Shown: piece by piece, positions 7,834 through 17,070 of the stretch
Layout: every line of letters starts with the position of its first letter
Numbering within the stretch: position 1 is the first letter of the stretch
Assembly: GCF_016741935.1 (NCBI RefSeq)
Contig: NZ_JAERRG010000018.1
Location: forward strand, 62,001 to 126,000
Reading direction: 5' to 3'
Length of the DNA stretch: 64,000 nt
Source of the DNA: Streptomyces endocoffeicus
GTDB taxonomy: Bacteria > Actinomycetota > Actinomycetes > Streptomycetales > Streptomycetaceae
The notes under the pieces: model-generated
Told to the model about the DNA's origin: nothing
Database searches by the model: none
What the model saw: the letters and a program-made list of their open reading frames with translations, nothing else
Program-made: the position numbers and the translations under genes

Positions 7834-9030
7834 TCAGAAGGGCAGGGTGAACGGGGGGTGCTCGCCGTTGAGGAAGTAGTCCCCGACCTCGTGGAGCCGG
7901 TGGGCGACGGGGTCGTAGAGGGTGTGGGTGCGCGCGTTGCGCCAGAAGCGGTCGAATCCGTAGGCCGAGGAGGCGGAGCGGGCGCCGACGACGTCCAGGG
8001 CGCGGGCGGTGGCGTCGTGGGCGGCCCGGGAGGCGGCGGCCTCGGCCGCGGCGGCCAGCACGGTGATCTCGGCGCATTCGTCGTCGGTCAGGTCCTCACC
8101 GCGCGCCAGCCCGCCGTCCAGGGCCTCCAGCGCCTGGTCGGCGAGGGCGGCGGCGGAGAAGGTGGCGACGGTGAGCTCCCCGTAGGTGGTCAGCGCGTAC
8201 GGATCGCGCGGGGAGGTGTGCGGCCAGGGCGCGTGCACCGCCCTGGTGTACTCGCGGGCCTCGGCGAGCACCCCCTGCGCGATCCCGAGACAGATCTGCG
8301 CCGAGACCAGACGGCCGGTCGGCGCGGCCAGCCCGCTGAACGGCGAGAGGGTGTCCTCGTCCCAGGAGAGCGGGCCGAGCACCGCGTCGTCCTCGACCGG
8401 CACCGCGTCGAACTCCACGCTTCCGCCGGCCGCCAGCCGCTGCCCGAAGGTGTCCCCGTCGTCGCCACCGCACACCACGCCGGGGTGGGCGGTGTCGACG
8501 AGCACGGCCAGCGGTTCGCCGGTGTCGGCGTGGGTGACGCGGACGGCCAGCCGGTCGGCGACCAGCACGCCGGTGGCGTACCCCTGGCGTCCGTTCACCA
8601 GCCGGCCGTCCCTCCCGGAGGTGAGCGTCAGCCGTGGCTCGCACGGGGCCAGACCGCCGCCCCAGCACCACTGCCCGGCCGCCGACTCGCGCTCCACCCG
8701 GGCGGCGAGATCGGCCCCGCCGAAGAAGCGGGCACTGAAGGACAGCAGGTAGTGGCAGCCGAGCAGCTGGCCGATCGCGCCGTCGGCCGCGGCGATCTTC
8801 CGTACCACGGCACAGGCCGTTGACCAGCCCGCTCCCCCGCCGCCGTGCTCGACGGGGATCAGCAGCGCCAGCAGCCCCGCCTCGCGGAGCCGGGCGATCT
8901 CGTCGTACGGCGTCTTGCCGGCCTGGTCGCGGACGACCGCGTCCGTGGCGAGGTCGTCCGCCGCCTCGCCGGCGATCCGCAGCCACCACGCGCGGTCGGG
9001 CGCCTCGGCCGCCGCATCCACCACCGTCAC
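7834..9030 (-). CDS. Acyl-CoA dehydrogenase-fold flavoprotein, DszC/SfnB-like
   Basis: 398 aa with the three-part acyl-CoA dehydrogenase fold: N-terminal helical domain with EHGGGGAGWS, middle beta domain, and C-terminal four-helix domain. The sequence resembles the DszC/SfnC/SfnB branch, whose members are reduced-flavin monooxygenases acting on organosulfur or related compounds rather than on acyl-CoA. ATG 9030 sits directly after a GGAGGGGAG ribosome site. The Rrf2 regulator gene follows at 33 bp. Role in scavenging sulfur from organic compounds is inferred from family and from Rrf2 control; substrate unknown. Confidence 0.82.
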   Translation of the reverse strand: MTVVDAAAEAPDRAWWLRIAGEAADDLATDAVVRDQAGKTPYDEIARLREAGLLALLIPVEHGGGGAGWSTACAVVRKIAAADGAIGQLLGCHYLLSFSARFFGGADLAARVERESAAGQWCWGGGLAPCEPRLTLTSGRDGRLVNGRQGYATGVLVADRLAVRVTHADTGEPLAVLVDTAHPGVVCGGDDGDTFGQRLAAGGSVEFDAVPVEDDAVLGPLSWDEDTLSPFSGLAAPTGRLVSAQICLGIAQGVLAEAREYTRAVHAPWPHTSPRDPYALTTYGELTVATFSAAALADQALEALDGGLARGEDLTDDECAEITVLAAAAEAAASRAAHDATARALDVVGARSASSAYGFDRFWRNARTHTLYDPVAHRLHEVGDYFLNGEHPPFTLPF

Positions 9031-9062
9031 GCCCGCTCCCCTCCATCCGGCCGGACTTCATC

Positions 9063-9096
9063 ATTCCCTATTTTTCCAGTAGGGAAAATAGGGAAT
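9063..9096. promoter_or_regulatory. Perfect 12-bp inverted repeat, candidate Rrf2 operator
   Basis: ATTCCCTATTTT at 9063-9074 and AAAATAGGGAAT at 9085-9096, spacer 10 bp. It is a striking A/T-rich island between the divergent flavoprotein gene (start 9030) and the PP2C sensor gene (start 9186). A nested TTTTCC/GGAAAA pair sits inside it. Spacing matches a dimeric regulator; assignment to the adjacent Rrf2 protein is inferred. Confidence 0.7.
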
Positions 9097-9185
9097 CTGG
9101 TGACGGACGTCCGGTGAGTGATGTCCGGCATATGCCAGTGCTACGTTTGTCCGAGAACGCCCTATTCCGTGAGTGAGGTCCTGGG

Positions 9186-12100
9186 ATGGCGGAGCGGCGC
9201 GGAACATACGCGGCGGGGCGCTCCCATTCATGGGGCGATGAACGACTGTCCCTCCTCTCGGCGGTCGGCACCGCGCTCACCGACCGCGAGGTGATGCAGC
9301 ACGCCCTGGACCAGGCAGTCTCCGAGCTGGGCGGACTCGCGGGCCTGGTGCACTGGTCCTGCGGCCCGGCGGGGAGCCGTACGCTGCGCCTGGTCCTCGC
9401 CAGCGGGCTGCCGCTGCCCGCCCTCGGCGGCTGGGAGGAGATCCGCCAGGACGAGGCCCCGCTCGCCCCCGCCCGAGCCGTGCGGGACAACCGCTTCGTA
9501 TGGCTGCCGGCGGCATCCGGCGAGGCCGCGGGGCCCGGTGAAGCCCCGGGGACCGAGGAAACCGCCAAGCCAGGCGAAGCCCCCGGGCCCGGGGAGACCA
9601 CCAAGCCAGGGGAGACCGCCCGCGCCGCCTCCGGGAGCCTCCCGGCGGCGACCACGGTGGCGTCCGTTCCGCTGACCGGGCCGGACGGGCCGGTGGGCGC
9701 GCTGTCGGTCCTCACCGGCCCGCGGGAGCCGACCCCGGAGCAGGCCGCCTTCCTCGAGGCGGTGGGGCACTGGGCGGAGCGCCGCCTCTCCCGCTCGGGA
9801 GCCGGGGTCGGGGTCGGGGTCGGCGACTGCGACGAGTACCCGTGGTGGCAGCAGCGGCCGGGCGGCTCGGTGGTCCAGCAGTCCCTGGACGCGGTCAAGG
9901 CCGGTTCCTGGGAATGGGGCATCCACACCGGTGAGATGCGCTGGGACCGGGCGGGGCTGACCCTTCTCGGCCTCCCCGGCGGCTACGAGCGGCGGATCGA
10001 GAGCTGGCTCGACCTCATCCACCCCGAGGACATGCCGCGGGTGATGGCCGCCACCGAGAAGTCCCTGCGCGAGCGGAGCGGCTACGAGGCCGAGTACCGG
10101 GTCCGCCGTCCCGACGGCACCACCGGCTGGGTGCAGAGCCGCGCCCATCTCGAGCTCGACGAGAACGGCGTGCCCGTGCGCATGCTCGGGAAGGTCTGGG
10201 ACACCACCGAGAGCCGAATGGCGCGGGAGTCGGTGGGGCAGGCGCTGCGGTACATGAGCGACGCGTTCTTCGCGGTGAACCGGGACTGGCGGATCACCTT
10301 CCTCAACGTCGAGGCCGAGCGCCTGGTCGGCCCGGCCGGGGAGGTGCTCGGCCGGCCGCTCTGGGAGGGCCCCGCGGGCACGGTCCCCGAGCTGGAGGAC
10401 CGCTGCCGGCGCGCCGCCGCCGACGGCAGACCGACCGGGTTCGACATCCGGTGGCCCACCGACGACCGCTGGTACCACATACGGCTGGTCTCGGTCCCCG
10501 ATGGGCTGACGGCCTATCTCACCGATGTCACCGAACGGCGCACCCAGGCCGCCCGGCGCGCGGAGGCCGAGCGCCTCGGCGCCGAACAGGCCGCCAGGAT
10601 CAGCGAGTTGGGCAACGCGCTCGCCGACGCGGTGACCACCCAGGACGTCGTCCAGGTCATGGCCGCCCATGTGCTGCCGCCGTTCGGCGCCTCGGGTCTG
10701 CTGATGCTGTGTCTGGAGGGCGGCCGGCTGAACGTGGTGGGGTCCGTGGGGTATCCCCGGGCCTTCCTCAGCAAGGTCGACGGGGTCCCGGCATTCGGGG
10801 GCTACCGTCTGCTCAACGAAGTGCTCGGCTCGCGCCGGCCGTGCTTCATCTCCTCGACCGAGGAGTACGAGCAGCTGTTCCCCGATCTGACCGGCAACCC
10901 CGCCATCGCCCGGAAGAACGCCTGGGCCGTGCTCCCCCTGATCGCCTCCGGCAACGCCATCGGCACCTGCACCGTCTCCTTCGACGAGCCCCGCCACCTC
11001 TCCGCCGATGAGCGCACCCTGCTCACCGCCCTCAGCGGAATGATCGCCCAGGCGCTGGCCCGGGCCCGGCTCTACGACACCGAGCACGCCCGCGCCCAGG
11101 CCCTCCAGCGCGGTCTGCTGCCCCGGGTCCTGCCCTCCCTGGCCGCCCTCACCCCCGCCGTGCGCTATCTGCCCGCCAGCAGCGGTACGGACATCGGCGG
11201 CGACTGGTACGACGTGATCCCGCTGTCCGCGGAGCGGGTGGCCCTCGTCATCGGCGATGTGATGGGCCACGGTCTGGCGGAGGCCGCCACCATGGGTCGG
11301 CTGCGCACCGCCGTGCACACGCTCGCCAACCTCGAGCTGCCTCCCGAGGAGGTCCTGGCCCATCTGAACGAGGTCGTCAGCGATCTGGGCGACGACTCCT
11401 TCGCCACTTGTCTGTACGCGGTCTACGACCCCATCACGGGGTACTGCTCCCTCGCCCGCGCCGGTCATCCCCCGCCCCTGATCGTGCGCCCCGACGGCAG
11501 CGTGGAGTGTCTGGAGCCGACGCCCGATCCGCCGCTGGGTGCCGGGGAGCCCCCGTTCTCCACGGTGGATCTGCGGTTGCCCGACGGCAGTCTGCTGGTG
11601 ATGTACACGGACGGCCTGGTGGAGTCCGCGGCGCGCGACATCGACACCGGTATCGCCGAGTGCACCCAGGTGCTGACCAGCGAGTACGGCCGGCTCCTCA
11701 CATGTCCTCCGCCCCGTCCGCGGACCAGCGGCCGCAGGGCGGGCGGGATGCACGGGACGGACCACGACCGGCTCGACCGGCTCTGCGACCTCCTGGTCGG
11801 GGCCATGCTGCCCACGAAGCGGCTGACCGCCGACGACACCGCCCTGCTGATCGCCCGGCTCCATGGGCTGGCCTCCGGGAACACCGCCGGGTGGCCACTG
11901 CCGGAGGACCCGGTGGCCGCCGGTCTCGCCCGCGCCCATGTGCGCGAACAACTCGAGGCATGGGGTCTCGACGAGCTGGTCATGACCACCGAACTGCTGG
12001 CCAGCGAGCTCGTCGCCAATGTCGTCCGGCACGCCAGGGGGCCGACCCGGCTCCGGCTGATCCGCGGCAGTTCGCTGATCTGCGAGGTCTCGGACGCGAG

Positions 12101-12263
12101 CGCCACCACCCCCCGGATCCGCCGGGCCGCCGAGACGGACGAGGGAGGCCGGGGGCTGCAACTGGTCTCCGCGCTCTCGCAGCGCTGGGGGACCCGCTAC
12201 ACCGCCGAGGGCAAGTGCATCTGGACGGAACAGCCCATCGCGTGGACCGGCGCATCGCCCTGA
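9186..12263 (+). CDS. Multidomain GAF-PAS-PAS-GAF-PP2C-HATPase serine phosphatase/anti-sigma kinase
   Basis: 1025 aa. Order of domains: GAF (about 20-195, interrupted by a Pro/Gly/Glu/Thr repeat near 110-145), PAS with PAC (230-345), second PAS (350-450), GAF (470-635), SpoIIE-type PP2C phosphatase (645-870) and RsbW-like HATPase (895-1020). PP2C metal Asp motifs are intact: DIGGDWYD, IGDVMGHG, YTDGLVE, ADDTALLIA. The kinase-like end has the N box ELLASELVANVVRHA and the G box DEGGRGLQL. Such proteins dephosphorylate anti-anti-sigma factors and may phosphorylate them or bind sigma factors, in stress or developmental signalling. Cytoplasmic; no membrane segment seen. Confidence 0.93.
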   Translation: MAERRGTYAAGRSHSWGDERLSLLSAVGTALTDREVMQHALDQAVSELGGLAGLVHWSCGPAGSRTLRLVLASGLPLPALGGWEEIRQDEAPLAPARAVRDNRFVWLPAASGEAAGPGEAPGTEETAKPGEAPGPGETTKPGETARAASGSLPAATTVASVPLTGPDGPVGALSVLTGPREPTPEQAAFLEAVGHWAERRLSRSGAGVGVGVGDCDEYPWWQQRPGGSVVQQSLDAVKAGSWEWGIHTGEMRWDRAGLTLLGLPGGYERRIESWLDLIHPEDMPRVMAATEKSLRERSGYEAEYRVRRPDGTTGWVQSRAHLELDENGVPVRMLGKVWDTTESRMARESVGQALRYMSDAFFAVNRDWRITFLNVEAERLVGPAGEVLGRPLWEGPAGTVPELEDRCRRAAADGRPTGFDIRWPTDDRWYHIRLVSVPDGLTAYLTDVTERRTQAARRAEAERLGAEQAARISELGNALADAVTTQDVVQVMAAHVLPPFGASGLLMLCLEGGRLNVVGSVGYPRAFLSKVDGVPAFGGYRLLNEVLGSRRPCFISSTEEYEQLFPDLTGNPAIARKNAWAVLPLIASGNAIGTCTVSFDEPRHLSADERTLLTALSGMIAQALARARLYDTEHARAQALQRGLLPRVLPSLAALTPAVRYLPASSGTDIGGDWYDVIPLSAERVALVIGDVMGHGLAEAATMGRLRTAVHTLANLELPPEEVLAHLNEVVSDLGDDSFATCLYAVYDPITGYCSLARAGHPPPLIVRPDGSVECLEPTPDPPLGAGEPPFSTVDLRLPDGSLLVMYTDGLVESAARDIDTGIAECTQVLTSEYGRLLTCPPPRPRTSGRRAGGMHGTDHDRLDRLCDLLVGAMLPTKRLTADDTALLIARLHGLASGNTAGWPLPEDPVAAGLARAHVREQLEAWGLDELVMTTELLASELVANVVRHARGPTRLRLIRGSSLICEVSDASATTPRIRRAAETDEGGRGLQLVSALSQRWGTRYTAEGKCIWTEQPIAWTGASP

Positions 12264-12287
12264 GGCCGCCCCAGGGGCCGGCGTGCG

Positions 12288-13028
12288 TCAGCCGATGGCC
12301 GGCTCGCCGCCCCGGGCCTCCAGGACGGCGCCGGTGATGTAGCTCGCCCGGGGGGAGACGAGGAAGAGCACGGCTTCGGCGATCTCCTCGGGCGCCGCGG
12401 GCCGGTCCAGGACCGTGGCGCGCGCCACGGTGCGCAGGGCCTCCTCCCCCATCTCGGAGGTGCCCGGCGTGTGGACCGGGCCCGAACGGACGGCGTTGAC
12501 CCGGACTCCCCGGCCACCGAACTCATCGGCCCACACCCGGGTCAACAGCTCCAGCGCCGCCTTCGAGGCGCCGTACGCCCCGGCGTCGCGGGCGGGGGTA
12601 CCGGCGGCGATGGTGCTGAGGTTGACGATGGCCCCGTGGCCCCGGGCGGCCATACCCGGTGCCAGCCGCCCCACCAGCAGAAGCGGTGCGCGGGCGTTGA
12701 TGGCCATATGGACGTCGAACATCTCGGACGAGGTCCCGGCGGTGTCCGCGAACCGGTAGACACCCGCGTTGTTGACCAGGATGTCCACGTCCCCCGCCTC
12801 GGCGGCCAGCCGCCGCACATCGTCGGCCTCGGCCAGATCCGCCGCCACGAACCTGGCCGTGGCGCCCGTCGCGGACACCTCCTGGACCACCTCCGCGCCC
12901 CGGCGCGCGTCCCGGCCGTGGACGACGACCTCGGCCCCCAGCGCCCCCAGCCGCAGGGCCACGGCCCGGCCGATCCCCGCCGTGGCGCCCGTGACCAGGG
13001 CCGTGGCACCGGACAGCTCACCACTCAT
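12288..13028 (-). CDS. Short-chain dehydrogenase/reductase (SDR)
   Basis: 246 aa, classical SDR size. TGATAGIG cofactor motif at residues 13-20, NNAG near 87, catalytic Ser in NLSTIAAG, and YGASK. The HGRD after beta-strand 2 places Arg next to the cofactor, favouring NADPH. The gene converges on the PP2C sensor gene (24-bp gap) and is divergent from the next SDR. Substrate unknown. Confidence 0.9.
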   Translation of the reverse strand: MSGELSGATALVTGATAGIGRAVALRLGALGAEVVVHGRDARRGAEVVQEVSATGATARFVAADLAEADDVRRLAAEAGDVDILVNNAGVYRFADTAGTSSEMFDVHMAINARAPLLLVGRLAPGMAARGHGAIVNLSTIAAGTPARDAGAYGASKAALELLTRVWADEFGGRGVRVNAVRSGPVHTPGTSEMGEEALRTVARATVLDRPAAPEEIAEAVLFLVSPRASYITGAVLEARGGEPAIG

Positions 13029-13269
13029 ACGGACACTCCTCACCGTAGGCCGGACGCCGATCCACACCACACGCACCGGATGCTTACCGCACCCGCCCCC
13101 ACCGGGCCGTACGGCTCGCCGTCCCAGGGGCCGAACGGACGTCCAGGTGGCGCCGCCGGATGGCGGCGGGCCGACCTCGGCTTCGCCCACGGCACCGAGG
13201 TCTCCGAGAACGCCGAGAAGCCGAGGACACGATCTTCCGCGTGGCGCTCGTCTTTGCTGTACTGCGGGG

Positions 13270-14088
13270 ATGCGGGAAACATCGTCAACCGGCCATGTGG
13301 CCCTGGTGACGGGGGCGAACCAGGGGATCGGCGCCGCCACGGCACGAGCGCTGGCGGCCCGCGGGGTCGCGGTGCTCTGCACCTATCTGCGACCGCCACC
13401 CGGCAGCGGTGAGGGGGACGCCCCGGATCCGTACCACGCCGCGCGATCCACCGACGGTGCAGAGGTCGTGGCGGAGATCCGCCGGGCCGGCGGGCGGGCC
13501 GAGGCCTTTGAGGCGGACCTCGGCGACCCGGCGGTTCCGGAGCGGCTCTTCGACCTCGCCGAGCACCGCCTGGGCCCGGTGGACATCCTGGTCAACAACG
13601 CCTCGGGGTGGATCCAGGACACCTTCACCCCCGATCCGGCCGACCGGTTCGACCGGCCGCTGCGCCCCGTCACCGCGGAGACCTGGTCCCGGCAGTTCTC
13701 GGTGGACGCGATGGCGCCCGCGCTGCTGATCGGCGAGCTGGCCCGCCGCCACCGGGCACGCGGTGCCGACTGGGGGCGGATCGTGGGCCTGACGTCGGGA
13801 GGGGAGCTCGGTTTCCCCGGAGAGGTGTCCTACGGCGCGGCGAAGGCCGCCCAGACCGACTACACCCTGTCGGCGGCCGCGGAGCTGGCCGGCCTCGGCA
13901 TCACGGCCAATGTGGTGCGGCCGCCCGTGACCGACACCGGGTGGGTCACGGACGAGGTCCGGCGGTTCGTCGCGGCGAGCCCCACCCATTTCCATGTCGC
14001 CGATCCGGCCGAGGTCGCGAGGACCATTGTCTTCCTCGCCTCGGACGAGGCCGCGCTCATCACCGGAAACGTCATCACCCTTCGCTGA
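13270..14088 (+). CDS. Short-chain dehydrogenase/reductase (SDR), upstream of IlvD-type dehydratase
   Basis: 272 aa from ATG 13270. TGANQGIG is the cofactor motif (residues 13-20), NNAS replaces NNAG, the catalytic Ser lies in LTSGGELG, and YGAAK carries Tyr/Lys. About 15 extra residues after the second strand (PPPGSGEGDAPDPYHAARST) make it longer than usual. The dehydratase starts 26 bp downstream, so both are probably one transcript; oxidation of a sugar or hydroxy acid followed by dehydration is a reasonable pairing, but it is inference. No strong ribosome site precedes the start. Confidence 0.87.
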   Translation: MRETSSTGHVALVTGANQGIGAATARALAARGVAVLCTYLRPPPGSGEGDAPDPYHAARSTDGAEVVAEIRRAGGRAEAFEADLGDPAVPERLFDLAEHRLGPVDILVNNASGWIQDTFTPDPADRFDRPLRPVTAETWSRQFSVDAMAPALLIGELARRHRARGADWGRIVGLTSGGELGFPGEVSYGAAKAAQTDYTLSAAAELAGLGITANVVRPPVTDTGWVTDEVRRFVAASPTHFHVADPAEVARTIVFLASDEAALITGNVITLR

Positions 14089-14114
14089 CAAGGATCGCCA
14101 GAGGGAGTGCAGAA

Positions 14115-15848
14115 GTGACTGACACGGGAACACACGGACGTCGGCGCAGCGCGGCCTGGTTCGGTGCGGAGGGCCGGTCCGGGATGGTCTATCGGTCCTG
14201 GATGCGCAACCAGGGCTACACCGGTGAGGTGTTCGACGGCCGTCCGGTGATCGGCATCGCCACGACCTGGTCGGAGCTGGCGCCCTGCAACAGCCATCTG
14301 CGGCGGGTGGCGGAGTCGGTGAAGCGCGGGGTGTGGCAGGCCGGTGGCTTTCCGCTGGAGTTCCCCGCGATGGCGCTGGGCGAGACGCTGATGCGGCCCA
14401 CCGCGATGCTGTACCGCAATCTGCTGGCCATGGAGGCCGAGGAGCTGATGCGGGCCAATCCGCTGGACGGTGTGGTGCTGCTGTCCGGCTGCGACAAGAC
14501 CACCCCGGGTCTGCTGATGGCCGCCTCCAGCGTCGATCTGCCGGCCATCATGGTCACCGGCGGCCCGATGCTGAACGGCAAGTACCGGGGCGGGGACGTG
14601 GGTTCGGGCACCCAGGTGTGGCGGTTCGAGGCCGAGTTGGCGGCCGGGCGGATGACCCAGGAGGAGTGCTTCTTCGCCGAGGGCTGCATGGCCCGGTCCA
14701 ACGGGCACTGCATGACCATGGGCACCGCGTCCACCATGGCGTCGATGGCCGAGGCACTCGGTATGCAGCTGCCCTATTCGGCGAGCTGGCCGGCGGTGGA
14801 CTCGCGGCGGTACGAGACGGCGCAGCGCGCCGGGCAGCGGATCGTGGCCATGGTGGAGGAGGATCTGCGGCCGTCGCAGATCATGACCCGGGAGGCGTTC
14901 GAGAACGCGATCCGGGTCAACGCGGCCATCGGCGGCTCCACCAACGCGGTGATCCATCTGCTGGCCATCGCGGGGCGGCTGGGGGTGCCGCTGGCTCTCG
15001 ACGACTTCGACGCGCTGGCCCGGGAGGTGCCCACGCTGGTCGATCTGCAGCCCTCCGGACGGTTCCTGATGGAGGACTTCTGCTACGCCGGTGGACTGCC
15101 GGTGGTGATGCGCGAGTTGGGCGCGCTGCTGCACCCGGAGCCGACCACGGTGACCGGCCGTACGGTGGCGGAGAACGTCGCCGACGCCGAGTGCTGGAAC
15201 CGTGAGGTGATCCGGACGCTGGACGACCCGTTCCAGGAGGCGGGCACCGGCACCGCCGTACTGCGCGGCAATCTCGCGCCGAACGGCGCGGTGATCAAAC
15301 AGTCCGCCGCGTCCCGTCATCTGCTCACCCACCGGGGCCGGGCCCTGGTGTTCGACACCCCGGAGGACTACCTCGCCGTGCACGCGGATGAGGACCTGCC
15401 GGTGGACGAGAACACCGTGCTGGTGATCCGGGGCAGCGGCCCGCGCGGCTACCCGGGCATGCCCGAGGTGTCCAATGTGGTGCTGCCGCCCAAGTTGCTG
15501 CGCAAGGGCGTGGAGGACATGGTGCGCGTCTGTGACGGCCGGATGTCCGGCACCGGCTTCGGCACCGTGGTGCTCCATGTGTCCCCCGAGTCCGCCGTCG
15601 GCGGCCCGCTGGCGCTGGTGCGCGACGGCGACTGGATAACCCTGGACGTCCCGGCGCGCACGCTGACCCTGGAGGTGGGCGAGGAGGAGCTGGAGCGCCG
15701 GCGGGCCGCCTGGGAGCCCCCGCCGCCGGTCGCCGCCCGGGGCTGGAGCAGGCTCTACACCGAGCATGTGCTGCAGGCGGACCAGGGCCTTGACCTGGAC
15801 TTCCTGGTCGGTGGCAGCGGACATCCGGTGCCCCGCGAATCCCACTGA
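14115..15848 (+). CDS. IlvD/Edd family dehydratase (sugar-acid or dihydroxy-acid dehydratase)
   Basis: 577 aa from GTG 14115, with GAGGGAG upstream. Iron-sulfur ligands are visible as Cys in LAPCNSH, LLSGCDKTTPG and EGCMARSNGHC. The latter two blocks resemble the sugar-acid branch (arabinonate, xylonate, galactonate dehydratases) more than housekeeping IlvD, where the segment normally reads MGTAGTM; here it is MGTASTM. The enzyme would convert a 2,3-dihydroxy acid to a 2-keto-3-deoxy acid. It follows an SDR closely and ends at a strong bidirectional terminator. Confidence 0.9.
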   Translation: MTDTGTHGRRRSAAWFGAEGRSGMVYRSWMRNQGYTGEVFDGRPVIGIATTWSELAPCNSHLRRVAESVKRGVWQAGGFPLEFPAMALGETLMRPTAMLYRNLLAMEAEELMRANPLDGVVLLSGCDKTTPGLLMAASSVDLPAIMVTGGPMLNGKYRGGDVGSGTQVWRFEAELAAGRMTQEECFFAEGCMARSNGHCMTMGTASTMASMAEALGMQLPYSASWPAVDSRRYETAQRAGQRIVAMVEEDLRPSQIMTREAFENAIRVNAAIGGSTNAVIHLLAIAGRLGVPLALDDFDALAREVPTLVDLQPSGRFLMEDFCYAGGLPVVMRELGALLHPEPTTVTGRTVAENVADAECWNREVIRTLDDPFQEAGTGTAVLRGNLAPNGAVIKQSAASRHLLTHRGRALVFDTPEDYLAVHADEDLPVDENTVLVIRGSGPRGYPGMPEVSNVVLPPKLLRKGVEDMVRVCDGRMSGTGFGTVVLHVSPESAVGGPLALVRDGDWITLDVPARTLTLEVGEEELERRRAAWEPPPPVAARGWSRLYTEHVLQADQGLDLDFLVGGSGHPVPRESH

Positions 15849-15860
15849 CCACTGACTCTC

Positions 15861-15902
15861 ACGGTCGTGTGGTGGTCCGCCCACGGATCACCACACGACC
15901 GT
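15861..15902. terminator. Bidirectional hairpin terminator between convergent genes
   Basis: ACGGTCGTGTGGTG (15861-15874) pairs perfectly with CACCACACGACCGT (15889-15902); the stem continues past one G-U pair with TCCG/CGGA around a CCCA loop. It lies 12 bp after the dehydratase stop and 26 bp before the esterase stop, serving both convergent genes. Confidence 0.85.
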
Positions 15903-15927
15903 CCGTACGATCACCGCGCAGCGGCCA

Positions 15928-16938
15928 TCAGCGGGCCAGGAGCCTGCGCAGCCACCGCAGCCGAGCCGCCCGCGCGTCCCCCGAGACGGCCGCCCGCGGC
16001 GCCATGCCCGAGAATCCGTGGAAGGCACCGGGCCAGACGTGCAGTTCGGCCTGTCCCCCGGCCCGCCAGATGCGGCCGGCGTAGTCCACGTCCTCGTCGC
16101 GGAAGGTTTCCGCGGCCCCCACGTCGATGAACGCGGGAGGCAGACCGGACAGATCCGTCGCGCGGGCCGGTGCGGCGTAGGGCGAGACGTCGTCGGTCCC
16201 GCGTGCGGCGCCGAGCAGTGCCGTCCATCCGGCCTCGTTGGCGGCCCTGTCCCACACCCCGACACCGGCCATCTGCCGGGCGGAGGGCGTGTCGTTGCGG
16301 TCGTCCAGCATGGGACACATCAGCAGCTGGCCGGACAGGGCGGGGCCACCGCGGTCCCGGGCCAGCAGGGCGACGGCCGCGGCGAGACCGCCGCCCGCGC
16401 TGCCCCCGACGACGATGACGCGCCCGGGGTCGATGCCCAGCTCGGCGGCGTGTTCGGCGGTCCAGGCCAGACCGGCGTAGCAGTCCTCGACCGGCCCGGG
16501 GTGCTGGGTCCCCGGCGCCAGGCGGTACTCGACGGAGACCACGGAGAGCCCCAGTTCCTGGGCGAGGTCGAGCATCTCCGGCAGGCCCGTGCGGTTGTCC
16601 CCGACCGTCATGCCGCCGCCGTGGATGTGGTAGAGCACCGGCACCTCAGTGGCCGCGTCCGCCAAGCGGCAGATCAGCAGGGAGACGTCCGGCGCGCCCA
16701 CCGGGCCGGGGACGGACCGCTCCTCGACCCGGAAGACCCCGTCGCGCTCCAGGGCCTCGTTCGTCACCGGCTCCATTCCGGGCACGTCCCGAGGGGGTGT
16801 CGCACCCGGATCGGCCCCGGAGCCGCCGGGGGGCAGGAGCTCATGGATGGCCGCGAGCGCCGTGGCGAGTTCCGGATCGAACGGCGGCGGTGGCCCGAGC
16901 GGTGCCGTGACCGCCCGGTCCGGCGAGGTGTGCTCCAT
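15928..16938 (-). CDS. Alpha/beta hydrolase, hormone-sensitive-lipase (HSL) family esterase
   Basis: 336 aa. The HSL oxyanion motif HGGG is at residues 106-109, the nucleophile Ser180 lies in GGSAGG, and the catalytic His is in GAFHGF near residue 315; the acid is probably Asp in FRDEDVDYA. No signal peptide, so it is cytoplasmic. Likely an esterase of short acyl esters. The start ATG 16938 has GGGAG upstream. It stands alone between a terminator and the permease pair. Confidence 0.9.
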   Translation of the reverse strand: MEHTSPDRAVTAPLGPPPPFDPELATALAAIHELLPPGGSGADPGATPPRDVPGMEPVTNEALERDGVFRVEERSVPGPVGAPDVSLLICRLADAATEVPVLYHIHGGGMTVGDNRTGLPEMLDLAQELGLSVVSVEYRLAPGTQHPGPVEDCYAGLAWTAEHAAELGIDPGRVIVVGGSAGGGLAAAVALLARDRGGPALSGQLLMCPMLDDRNDTPSARQMAGVGVWDRAANEAGWTALLGAARGTDDVSPYAAPARATDLSGLPPAFIDVGAAETFRDEDVDYAGRIWRAGGQAELHVWPGAFHGFSGMAPRAAVSGDARAARLRWLRRLLAR

Positions 16939-17070
16939 GGTCGGCTCCCAGAGTGGTGGCAGCGAGAACTCCTATGGCCGGCCGCCCACTGCCCCAAGAT
17001 CAGCAGCCGTCCGGCGGATTCTACCGACCGAGTGGCGGAGCGGAAGGGCGGCCTGACGATTGGTCAGCCA

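Noticed and set aside
9228..12161. Long antisense frame across the PP2C sensor gene
   Set aside because: High GC creates long empty frames; this one lacks domain signals, while the plus strand has complete PP2C and HATPase motifs.
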